Shown here in pieces: positions 1 through 6,381 of a stretch of DNA of 6,444 bases (position 1 is its first letter; each line of letters opens with the position of its first letter). Origin of the DNA: Phycisphaerae bacterium (GTDB taxonomy: Bacteria > Planctomycetota > Phycisphaerae > SM23-33). The notes under the pieces are model-generated. The model ran no database searches. It was given only the letters and a program-made list of their open reading frames with translations, and was not told where the DNA came from. The DNA lies in the NCBI GenBank assembly GCA_022866005.1, contig JALHTV010000291.1:1-6444 (forward strand), in the 5' to 3' direction. Both the position numbers and the translations under genes were made by a program.

Positions 1-531
1 CGAGGACTCCATCAGCTCCTTGACGGCCTCGTAGTCGTCCTCCGGCCCGATCAGACCGTGGCGGAACAGGATGCGGCACGTGTAGGCGTCCACCACGAAG
101 CTGGGCTGCCCCGCAGCGTACAGGATGATGCTGTCGGCCGTCTCGCGCCCGATGCCCTGGATCGACAGCAATGCCTCGCGCAGCGTTGAGACGGGCCGAT
201 CCAGGAAGGCGTCCAGGTCCTCGCCGCTGTGGGCGTGGACCGCAGCGATGAAGTTCTTCAAGCGCCGCGCCTTGACGTTGAAATACCCCGCGGGGCGGAT
301 CAGTTCCGCCAGGTTCGCCGCGCCTAGGGCGTGCAGGGCGCCCACCGACATGCACCCGGCGGCCTGGAGGTTGGCGATGGCCTTGGTGACGTTCGCCCAG
401 TTGGTGTTCTGGGTCAGGATGGCCCCGACGCAGACCTCCAGCTTCGAGCGCCCCGGCCACCAGCCCTGATGGCCGAAACGCTTCCGCATCGCCTCGTAGA
501 AGGCCAGGAGTGTCTGCGACGGGGTGGGCAT
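1..531 (-). CDS. MagIII-like HhH-GPD DNA glycosylase / endonuclease III domain protein (partial, C-terminus cut by window edge)
   Basis: This is a base-excision repair glycosylase of the endonuclease III superfamily, COG2231 branch, whose characterised member is Helicobacter pylori MagIII (3-methyladenine glycosylase). The 177 visible residues have the branch hallmarks: a Trp-Trp-Pro at 24-26, GAILTQNT at 36-43, IRPAGYFNVKARRL at 78-91, the helix-hairpin-helix SIQGIGRETAD at 123-133, and FVVDAYT at 145-151. Asp148 is the expected catalytic aspartate. Glu130 occupies the position of the catalytic lysine of classical Nth, as in MagIII, so a monofunctional glycosylase without beta-lyase activity is inferred. 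The C-terminus lies outside the window, so an iron-sulfur cluster cannot be judged. The ATG at 531 is chosen because an in-frame TAA lies four codons upstream. No Shine-Dalgarno precedes it; the likely promoter implies a near-leaderless mRNA. The exact substrate is uncertain: alkylated purines by analogy. Confidence 0.9.
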   Translation of the reverse strand, partial: MPTPSQTLLAFYEAMRKRFGHQGWWPGRSKLEVCVGAILTQNTNWANVTKAIANLQAAGCMSVGALHALGAANLAELIRPAGYFNVKARRLKNFIAAVHAHSGEDLDAFLDRPVSTLREALLSIQGIGRETADSIILYAAGQPSFVVDAYTCRILFRHGLIGPEDDYEAVKELMESS

Positions 532-539
532 GAGGCAGG

Positions 540-568
540 CTTATACAGTCGATGTCCTTCCCAGGCAA
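540..568 (-). promoter_or_regulatory. Sigma70-like promoter of the glycosylase gene, near-leaderless
   Basis: Read on the minus strand, TTGCCT (563-568) and TATAAG (540-545) are separated by exactly 17 bases. That is 4/6 and 5/6 to the -35 and -10 consensus with ideal spacing, in otherwise GC-rich DNA. Transcription would start around 533-534, two or three bases before the ATG at 531. This agrees with the absence of a ribosome-binding site there. It is a sequence inference with no experimental support. Confidence 0.5.
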
Positions 569-628
569 CCCTCCTTGTCGCCGCCTGGCCGCGGGCGGTT
601 TTGTCTAGCGCGGCGGCAGGGCTTGCCT

Positions 629-634
629 TATAAT
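629..634 (+). promoter_or_regulatory. Candidate -10 element (TATAAT) for the S41 protease gene
   Basis: A perfect TATAAT lies in the divergent intergenic region, pointing at the protease gene. It would start transcription near 641 and give a leader of about 65 nt. No convincing -35 lies at 16-18 bases: the nearest TTG-containing hexamer, TTGTCT at 601-606, is 22 bases away. There is also no TGn extension. The promoter may be activator-dependent or use another sigma factor. The leader contains a small GC hairpin (644-649 pairing with 654-659), too short to call a riboswitch or terminator. Confidence 0.4.
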
Positions 635-693
635 TGACGGACTGCCGGGGTCGCCCGGCGATCCTACAGCAGACGATGGCCTGAGCCTCAGTC

Positions 694-698
694 GGGAG
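694..698 (+). promoter_or_regulatory. Ribosome-binding site GGGAG deciding the GTG start at 705
   Basis: GGGAG sits six bases before the GTG at 705-707. The GTG is followed directly by a basic residue stretch and a hydrophobic signal-peptide core. An ATG at 676 in another frame meets a stop after two codons and is not a competing start. This makes GTG 705 the preferred initiation site. Confidence 0.65.
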
Positions 699-704
699 AA
701 TCGC

Positions 705-3296
705 GTGAGACATACGAAGTGGCCCTTTGCGTTGGGGGCATTTGTCGTCCTGTCGGCCTTGTGGGTGGCTGGTGCCGCGGGGCAGGCCGTCGCCACCGCA
801 CCGGCGTCCAGCCCGACGACGGCTGCGATCTCGTTGGCGGACCACGCCTACGCCCTGCTGTCGGAGGGCACCGATCAAGCCCTGGCGGGGCGGTTCGAGG
901 CGGCGCTGGCGACGCTGACCGAGGCCAAGGCCCTCGCCGGCGAGGAGCCCAAGATCGTCCAGGCCCATCGCCTGCTGGAGGAGTATGTCTCCCAGTATGC
1001 CCGGGCCGAGGCCGAGCGGGCCTCTGAGTATGCCGCCACCGTCGAGCGCGTCGGCTGGGCCGGGATGACCGAGCAATACTTCCGCGACCAGCCCGACTCC
1101 TCCCTGGAGGCCAAGCTCCGCGAGAAGGTCCGCCAAGTCCTGAGTGCCATCGGGCGCAGCGGTAACGGCGACACCCTGGACGACGCCGCGAAGAACACCT
1201 ACGAGGAACTGAAGGACCGCAGCGTCCAGGCCCTGGACGAATCGCTGGCGGCGCTGCGGCAGGGGGAGGTGCTGGTGGGCCAAGATAACCGGGACTACGC
1301 GCGGGTCTTCCGCCGCGTGGTGAAGTCACTGCGTGAGCGGCTGGAGGCGTATAAGCAGGTCTGGGCGCAGGCGGACGTGGGTCAGGTCGACGCCCGCCGC
1401 CGCGCCGCCCGCGAACTCCGCAGCTTGGAGGATGGTCTGTCCGACGACCTGGCCGACCTGGACGGGCTCGTGACCGACAAGCCCTGGCGTGAGGCGCTGG
1501 CCGGGGCGCTGGTGGCCCAGAGGGTCGCCGCGCCGGCCGACCGGCTGACCGAGCAGCCCTGGTACCATGAACTGATCCAGCGCAGCGAGGCCCACGGCAA
1601 GCAGTTCGTCGATGAAGGCCGCTGGCAAGACGCACTGACGCTCTACATGGCCCTCAACGATCTGGACGAGGGCAACCGGACCTACAAGGACATGGTCAAG
1701 TCCGTCCGGCGCCACGCGCGCGTCCTGCGACTCTACGGCAACGAGAGGCTGGACACCTCCGGGGCCACCAGCCAACCCGAGGATTCCGAGACGACTTGGC
1801 GGGAGCTGGTCGAGGGCGTCGACGCCGCCATGGCCGAAAAGGCCATCAGCCAGTTGGACAGCTACTACGTCACCGCCGTGGACTATGCCCAGCTCGCCCG
1901 CGGGGCGCTGGCGGCGGTGAAGGTCCTGGCCGAGACGCCCGAAGCGGCCCAGACGTTCCCGGGGCTGGCCGACGCGTCCAAGCGACGGGCGTTCCTGGTT
2001 GCGGTCGATGACCAGTTCCGCGCCATCGAGACCCGCGACCGCCCCGATCACCTGGACCTGACGCTGGCCCTGAACAGCGTGCTCCGCACCAGCGAGCGCA
2101 CCGTGAACATTCCCGTGTCGGTACTGGTGGTGGAGTTCACCGACGGGTTCCTGGACGAGCTGGACGAGTTCAGCTCGATGATCTGGCCGTACGACATGGC
2201 CGACTTCGAGAAGCACACGATGGGGCACTTCTACGGTGTGGGCGTTCAGATCGCCAAAGAGCCTGGCGAGCCGCTGAAGGTGATCACCCCGCTGGCCGAC
2301 TCCCCGGCCTTCAAGGCGGGCATCAAGCCCGGTGACCTCATCCTGGCCGTGGACGGCCGAGCGACTCAGGACATGGGCATCGACAAGCTCATCCGCATGA
2401 TCACCGGCGAGAAGGGCACGAAGGTGACGTTGCGGGTCAAGCGGGCCGGGCACCTGGACTCCTTCGACGTCACCCTGACCCGCCAGGCGATCAACATCGC
2501 CACGGTCCGCGGCTGGCAGAGCCGGCCCGACGGGCAGTGGGACTACCTCATCGACCCCGAGGCCAAGATCGCCTATGTCCGCGTCATGCAGTTCACCGAC
2601 GAGACCGTCGAGTCTCTGGACAGCGTCCTGGACCGCATTGCCAAGGCGGGCGTGCACTCCCTGGTGCTGGACCTGCGATACAACCCCGGCGGGCTGCTCC
2701 GCTCGGCCACCGATGTGGCGGACGAGTTCCTCTCTCGCGGCCGGCTGGTCTCCACCGAAGGCCGCCAGGCCCGCCGCCAGTCCGTCAACGCCACCCCGGG
2801 CGGCAAGTACCTCGACGGGCAGCTGGTGCTGCTGGTCAACCAGATCAGCGCCTCGGCCGCCGAGATCGTCTCCGGGGCGGTCCAGGACTGGGACCGCGGC
2901 CTGATCGTCGGGCAGCGCACCTACGGCAAGGAGACCGTGCAGAACGTCATCCCCATCCGCCGCGACCGGGCCGTGCTGAAGCTCACGACCGCCTACTACT
3001 ACCTGCCCTCCGGGAGGACCCTGCACGGCGGTGACGGGAAGGATTCCGGCGTCGCCCCCGACGTGGAGATCCGCATGACGCCCAAGCAGACCAAGCGCTG
3101 GCTGGAGGTTCGCCAGAAGACCGACCTGCTCCAGGACGTCGACCCCACCCAGCTCCGCAGCGACCTGGCGCGGCAGTATGAGGCCGACCTGCAACTGGCG
3201 ACCGCGGTGCTGCTGCTGAAGCTCGAGCAATTGCGGGAACGCCCCGAGCCGGTCGCGGCCCCTGCAACCGCCGTCTTGGAGACGGTCCAACACTGA
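705..3296 (+). CDS. Secreted PDZ-containing S41 (C-terminal processing, Prc/CtpA-type) serine protease with long helical N-terminal region
   Basis: This is an exported endopeptidase of MEROPS family S41, expected to act in the periplasm or cell envelope on C-termini of secreted or misfolded proteins. Residues 1 to about 28 form a signal peptide (basic start, hydrophobic core 8-25, cleavage around 24-28). Residues 30-470 are charged and largely helical, with TPR-like stretches at about 49-82 and 298-330. The linker LDELDEFSSMI precedes FYGVGVQI at 509-516. A PDZ domain spans about 509-595, with GIKPGDLI at 539-546. The S41 core runs from about 597 to 800: LDLRYNPGG (655-663), Ser717 in ISASAAE, Lys742 in TYGKETVQ and Gln746. 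The Ser-Lys distance of 25 and Lys-Gln of 4 match the family triad, so it should be active. A TTAYYYLPSGRTLHGG segment and GVAPDVEI follow, as in other members. At 863 residues it is about twice the length of CtpA; the excess is the N-terminal region. Glu743 replaces the usual glycine after the lysine. It is transcribed divergently from the glycosylase and convergently with the RDD cluster, so it is probably monocistronic. Substrate unknown. Confidence 0.93.
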   Translation: MRHTKWPFALGAFVVLSALWVAGAAGQAVATAPASSPTTAAISLADHAYALLSEGTDQALAGRFEAALATLTEAKALAGEEPKIVQAHRLLEEYVSQYARAEAERASEYAATVERVGWAGMTEQYFRDQPDSSLEAKLREKVRQVLSAIGRSGNGDTLDDAAKNTYEELKDRSVQALDESLAALRQGEVLVGQDNRDYARVFRRVVKSLRERLEAYKQVWAQADVGQVDARRRAARELRSLEDGLSDDLADLDGLVTDKPWREALAGALVAQRVAAPADRLTEQPWYHELIQRSEAHGKQFVDEGRWQDALTLYMALNDLDEGNRTYKDMVKSVRRHARVLRLYGNERLDTSGATSQPEDSETTWRELVEGVDAAMAEKAISQLDSYYVTAVDYAQLARGALAAVKVLAETPEAAQTFPGLADASKRRAFLVAVDDQFRAIETRDRPDHLDLTLALNSVLRTSERTVNIPVSVLVVEFTDGFLDELDEFSSMIWPYDMADFEKHTMGHFYGVGVQIAKEPGEPLKVITPLADSPAFKAGIKPGDLILAVDGRATQDMGIDKLIRMITGEKGTKVTLRVKRAGHLDSFDVTLTRQAINIATVRGWQSRPDGQWDYLIDPEAKIAYVRVMQFTDETVESLDSVLDRIAKAGVHSLVLDLRYNPGGLLRSATDVADEFLSRGRLVSTEGRQARRQSVNATPGGKYLDGQLVLLVNQISASAAEIVSGAVQDWDRGLIVGQRTYGKETVQNVIPIRRDRAVLKLTTAYYYLPSGRTLHGGDGKDSGVAPDVEIRMTPKQTKRWLEVRQKTDLLQDVDPTQLRSDLARQYEADLQLATAVLLLKLEQLRERPEPVAAPATAVLETVQH

Positions 3297-3311
3297 GCGC
3301 CTGGCGTGCGG

Positions 3312-4928
3312 CTACTGGGCCGGCGGGGAGGCGTCGCCGGAATCGTCCCAGTCGTCCTGCTCCGGGGCCGGGGGAGAAGGCCGGGCGCGGAAGCGGGTGT
3401 CGATGACCGCGGTGCGGGCGGCCATGTCCCCCAGACGCTGACGATAGCGCGTGACCACCACCGCCAGCAGCAGCGGGAAGAAGTAAAAGACCTCCACCGC
3501 CTTGAAGAGATTCCGCAGCAGCACCTCCAGCCGCCGCGGATCGGCACCCTCGTCCCCGACCACGCGAAGCTTGAACAGCAGCTTGCCCACCGTGGCGCGG
3601 AAGACCGTCTCCATTACCACGCCGTACAGCAGGAATAGCACGAGCATGCCCGCCCAGGCGTAGGCCACCTGCACCGGCACCGCTCCTCGGCCGCGGAGCA
3701 GGTCAATCAGCAGTCGCGTCGTCGCTTCCGCCGACATGGGCAGGGTGTAGTGAAGGTAGGCCCCACCGGCTATGTGGAACGGCAGGAGGTCCACCAGCCC
3801 GGCCGCAAGGCGCCGGGCCAGCGGCGCCGGTTCCAGCGGCGGAGGAAGCGAGAACGGCTTGGGCACCCCGCCCGGGCGAAGCACGAACAGCGGGACCAGG
3901 ATCAGCGCCAGCAATCCCCACAGGAGGAACTCGCGGATCTGCTCGGCGTGGCCGTCGGCCTCGGGCTGCTGGAAGATGGTCACGTCCTCGACGGGGTCCA
4001 GCCTTCCCGTGGCCGGGCTGAACGTCGCCAGCTTCAGTGCGCGGCCGGTGCCCCAGACGACGGCCAACTTGTCCGACAGCCTGGACACCGCCGGAGCGTC
4101 CTCCTGGGACCAGGTGGCCTCCTGGCCGTCCGCGGTGACCGGCTGAAGGGCGAACGCGCCGCCGGGCTGGTCCATGGTCGCGACCTCCAGCCGCACCGAT
4201 CCGGCCCGGCCGGTGGTAGGCTGGGCCACCACCGCGGCCAGCCGCCCGTCGATGGTTGTCAACGCCAGGCCACGCCCCCGGGCCATGGCCGCCGGCAGCG
4301 GCAGGTCCCGCCACTCGCCACCCTGCCAGGCCGCCAGGCGGTTGTCCTGCCCGTCACCTCCGGGCGCCAGGAGGTACAGGGCGCCCTGCCAGGCGGTCGC
4401 GCGGACCTCTGCCAAGTCACCCGCCAGACCCGCGACCGTGGTGAGGTGTTGCCACTGTCCGGGAGTGCGCACCAGGACCTCCAGGGCCGCCCCGCGGGAC
4501 GGTCGAGCGGGCGCCGTCGCCGTAGCGGCGGCTACGGGCACCAGGGCCACCAGGCCGCTGACGGCGTCCGGGCCCAGATCGGCCGCTGCGCATAGCGCCA
4601 CCGGCGCCGCGGGCAAACTGAGCCCCGGCGCCCCCTCGCGCGACAGCAGGCCGAAGACGTGGTACTGCCTGGAGGTAAAGGCCATGTGCAGCGCCGCGTC
4701 GTCGGCAGCCATGGCGGCAACCGTGCCGGAACGGTCCCGCGCGATCCACTGCCACGTCCCGCCGGCGGGTCTGGTGACCAGATCGAATCGCCCCTCGTCG
4801 CGGCTGTGGAGCAGCCACAGGGCCTGCTGATCGCCCGCCACGAGCAGCCGGGCGCCCTGTGCCCCGGCGGCGCAGACGCCCAGCAGCACGCCGGCGACCA
4901 CGAGCTGCCTGGTCCATGAGGGGCTCAC
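3312..4928 (-). CDS. RDD-family membrane protein with exported repeat-rich (beta-propeller-like) N-terminal domain
   Basis: This 538-residue protein has an N-terminal hydrophobic signal segment (about 8-25) and then a 300-residue region with no membrane segments. That region carries loosely repeated units, each with a Trp in a G-x-W or similar turn followed by beta-like hydrophobic strands (around 56-85, 157-188, 204-235 and 271-303), suggesting a beta-propeller. A transmembrane helix lies at about 332-350. An RDD domain (Pfam PF06271 type) follows: RRLAAGLVD at 372-380, hydrophobic segments at about 378-395, 418-441 and 476-492, VGKLLFKLRVV at 447-457, LRN at 471-473, and QRLGDMAARTAVI at 497-509. 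The tail is acidic and Pro-rich. RDD domains are poorly understood; some have been linked to ion/proton antiport, but no activity can be assigned here. The GTG start at 4928 overlaps the lipoprotein stop as GTGA, indicating translational coupling. The gene ends in TAG only 15 bp from the convergent protease gene. RDD identity is firm, the propeller tentative. Confidence 0.88.
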   Translation of the reverse strand: MSPSWTRQLVVAGVLLGVCAAGAQGARLLVAGDQQALWLLHSRDEGRFDLVTRPAGGTWQWIARDRSGTVAAMAADDAALHMAFTSRQYHVFGLLSREGAPGLSLPAAPVALCAAADLGPDAVSGLVALVPVAAATATAPARPSRGAALEVLVRTPGQWQHLTTVAGLAGDLAEVRATAWQGALYLLAPGGDGQDNRLAAWQGGEWRDLPLPAAMARGRGLALTTIDGRLAAVVAQPTTGRAGSVRLEVATMDQPGGAFALQPVTADGQEATWSQEDAPAVSRLSDKLAVVWGTGRALKLATFSPATGRLDPVEDVTIFQQPEADGHAEQIREFLLWGLLALILVPLFVLRPGGVPKPFSLPPPLEPAPLARRLAAGLVDLLPFHIAGGAYLHYTLPMSAEATTRLLIDLLRGRGAVPVQVAYAWAGMLVLFLLYGVVMETVFRATVGKLLFKLRVVGDEGADPRRLEVLLRNLFKAVEVFYFFPLLLAVVVTRYRQRLGDMAARTAVIDTRFRARPSPPAPEQDDWDDSGDASPPAQ

Positions 4929-5878
4929 TTCGCTGCCCCCTGTGCGTTGAGTTCCTTGTCTACCTGGATGATCTGATCTGACGTGAACCCACCGGGCCTG
5001 TGGGCCTCAAAGAGCGCCTCCCTGCGGTCCCAGGTGGCCGCGGTGGTCATTTCGCTGAGCACCAGGTGGATGCGGCTGCCCTTCTGCGGCCAGACGATCG
5101 TGATGTCGGTCGGCATGCGCGGCGCCGCACCGGGAGAGTCGGCTGCGCGAATCGGCCGATAGTCCCGTAGCTCCGCCGTCATCACGCGCTGGCCCGCCCC
5201 GTCGAACAGGTCCACGCGGTACGGCAGAGCCTCCTTGCGGTCGTCCCAGGCGCAGCGGATCTCGCGGCGGCAGACGATCTCACCGGTCAGCGGCTGGCGG
5301 TCGATGACCGTCAGCACGTAGGACCACGGCGACGAGTCGCTGAGGGTCAGCACCGCCGCCGGCAGGGCGGCGAAGTCCGCCGGAAGCGGAGTGATGTTCA
5401 AGACCGCCAGGATCTGCATCGGGTCGATGGGCATGGCGGCGCCGGTCGCCCCAGCCAGGGCGTCGCGCCCCCACAGCGCCCTGCCATGGTCGCCGAAGTG
5501 GTACCACAGGTAGTAGACGCCCTCGGAGGCGGAGTTGCCCAGGCGGAACAGCTCCGTCGCCCCGGCGGCCCGGCCGATGAGCACGAAGTCGTGCGGGCCT
5601 AGGGGCTGGGGGGAGCAGGCGTAGAGCAGCAGCCCGTTGGCACCGGCCAGGCGGCTGGTGGAGCCCCAGGAGAACGTCCGCCCCCCGTCGTCGGTGAGCG
5701 TGAGGGCAATCTTCGCGCGGGCCCAGAGGCGCGGGATGGCTGAGGCGTTGGCGTTGTGGGCGTCGATGAGTTGGCGGCGCGTGAGGGCGTGCTCGGGCCG
5801 GGCCGGGTTGCAGCCAGCCGCCGCCAAGGCCGCCAGGCCCACCGCCAGCCACCGGCACGTCCCCGCAAGGCTCTTCAT
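4925..5878 (-). CDS. Predicted lipoprotein, possibly LolA/LolB-like fold
   Basis: This 317-residue protein is predicted to be lipidated. A basic/hydrophobic leader leads into LAAAGC, with Cys23 as the lipid-acceptor residue; Asn24 follows, and the -3 residue is Ala rather than Leu, so the lipobox is slightly atypical. The mature part starts with a helical segment (31-50: LTRRQLIDAHNANASAIPRL) and continues as alternating beta strands: 54-62, 83-87, 97-101, 108-113, 121-126, 186-193, 219-226, 231-240, 257-263 and 268-276. A leading helix followed by a long antiparallel sheet, with an LFDGAGQRVMTAELRDY-type strand pair, resembles LolA/LolB or outer-membrane lipoprotein-sorting proteins. This is fold-level resemblance only; no catalytic residues are seen. 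The ATG at 5878 has a purine-rich GAAGGG five bases upstream and overlaps, as ATGA, the end of the extended frame of the preceding zinc-ribbon gene. It overlaps the following RDD gene by GTGA. Lipidation is fairly confident, function unknown. Confidence 0.8.
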   Translation of the reverse strand: MKSLAGTCRWLAVGLAALAAAGCNPARPEHALTRRQLIDAHNANASAIPRLWARAKIALTLTDDGGRTFSWGSTSRLAGANGLLLYACSPQPLGPHDFVLIGRAAGATELFRLGNSASEGVYYLWYHFGDHGRALWGRDALAGATGAAMPIDPMQILAVLNITPLPADFAALPAAVLTLSDSSPWSYVLTVIDRQPLTGEIVCRREIRCAWDDRKEALPYRVDLFDGAGQRVMTAELRDYRPIRAADSPGAAPRMPTDITIVWPQKGSRIHLVLSEMTTAATWDRREALFEAHRPGGFTSDQIIQVDKELNAQGAAK

Positions 5879-5958
5879 AGCTGCCCTTCCATGATCTGCC
5901 CCAACTGTTCGCTGACCTCGGCGATCTTGTCATCGTCCAGGTGCGGGTTGACCACCTA
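5875..5958 (-). other. In-frame continuation of the zinc-ribbon gene beyond a TAG codon
   Basis: After the TAG (5956-5958) the frame encodes 26 residues beginning VVNPHLDDDKIAEVSEQ and ending QIMEGQL, then TGA at 5875-5877. The composition is that of a folded acidic amphipathic helix, not random GC-rich sequence. The TGA overlaps the ATG of the lipoprotein gene in the standard ATGA arrangement. With TAG read as a sense codon the protein would be 167 residues. GAG (Glu) or CAG (Gln) would each need one base change to give TAG. A GTG directly after the TAG (5953-5955) could in principle allow reinitiation. Nonsense mutation, sequencing error and readthrough cannot be told apart here. Confidence 0.6.
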
Positions 5959-6378
5959 CACGGGCGTGTCGTCGCCGCGCAGGTGCATCACCCACGTCTC
6001 TTGGCCCTCCATCGCCTCCGTGCGGTCGTAGACCAGCAGCTTCTTGCGCATCAGGATCAGCGCCAGGACGAAGCGGAAGTTGGCCTTGGCGGCCGTGTCG
6101 GGGTGCTCCAGCCTCTGGAAGAGGTTGACCAGCAGCTCGTCGTCCACCAGGAGTTTCTTTTTCTCAGTCGAGGCAGGCACGCGGCTGTGCCACGACCCCA
6201 GCAGCCCGTGGTCGGCCTGCTGGGGCCGGGCCGACCAGCAGTCCAGACAGAAGTCCTCGCGCTGGAGCTCCTCGCCGGCCTCCCGGACCGTGGCGACCAG
6301 TTCGCTGCCGGGCTCCAGGTGCTTCTGGCAGGAGCGGCAGAGGCAGGCGGTCTTGGAGATGTTGTATTCCCGGGCCAT
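5956..6378 (-). CDS. Small zinc-ribbon protein of unknown function, probably truncated by an in-frame TAG
   Basis: As read, the protein has 140 residues. Cys14-x2-Cys17 and Cys44-x2-Cys47 form a probable zinc ribbon; Cys12 is an extra cysteine next to the first pair. Between them, HLEPGSELVATV and REDFCLDCW read as short beta hairpins. A basic/acidic middle (about 72-80, EKKKLLVDDELL) leads to a helix, ANFRFVLALILMRKKLLVYDR (about 99-119), amphipathic rather than clearly transmembrane, and a strand ETWVMHLRGDD. There is no signal peptide, so it is expected in the cytoplasm. I recognise this arrangement only from memory as a family of small planctomycete proteins with no assigned role. The reading frame stops at TAG 5956-5958, but the same frame continues for 26 plausible codons and then overlaps the lipoprotein start. 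The annotated end is therefore probably not the ancestral one. The ATG at 6378 lies three bases after the stop of the upstream gene; no clear ribosome-binding site is visible, suggesting coupling or reinitiation. Confidence 0.72.
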   Translation of the reverse strand: MAREYNISKTACLCRSCQKHLEPGSELVATVREAGEELQREDFCLDCWSARPQQADHGLLGSWHSRVPASTEKKKLLVDDELLVNLFQRLEHPDTAAKANFRFVLALILMRKKLLVYDRTEAMEGQETWVMHLRGDDTPV

Positions 6379-6381
6379 GGG

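Noticed and set aside
644..659. GC hairpin in the protease leader, considered as a regulatory RNA element
   Set aside because: Only a six-pair stem with a four-base loop, with no further conserved structure visible; chance is likely.
414..1635. Long minus-strand open frames of 289 and 315 codons across the intergenic region and protease N-terminus
   Set aside because: Arg/Pro/Gly-rich composition typical of GC-driven frames; they overlap each other, the start of the real glycosylase gene and the protease signal peptide, and have no domain.
1326..3293. A 655-codon open frame antisense to the S41 protease gene
   Set aside because: Opposite-strand shadow of a GC-rich gene: no recognisable domain, low-complexity Gly/Leu/Val/Gln-rich composition, and the plus-strand frame has clear PDZ and S41 motifs with the catalytic triad.
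3320..3340. Inverted repeat CCGGCG/CGCCGG near the convergent gene ends, considered as a bidirectional terminator
   Set aside because: Six-base stem with a nine-base loop inside the RDD coding tail and no T-run on either side; such repeats are frequent by chance in GC-rich DNA.
3750..4595. A 281-codon plus-strand frame antisense to the RDD gene
   Set aside because: Rich in Gly/Arg/Gln with no motif; the minus-strand frame carries unmistakable RDD signatures.
5956..5958. Reassignment of UAG as a sense codon in this organism
   Set aside because: The RDD gene ends in TAG after an acidic, Pro-rich tail, and the sequence beyond it is only the antisense of the protease gene; the partial gene at the right edge also ends in TAG. 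One interrupted gene is better explained by mutation, error or local readthrough.
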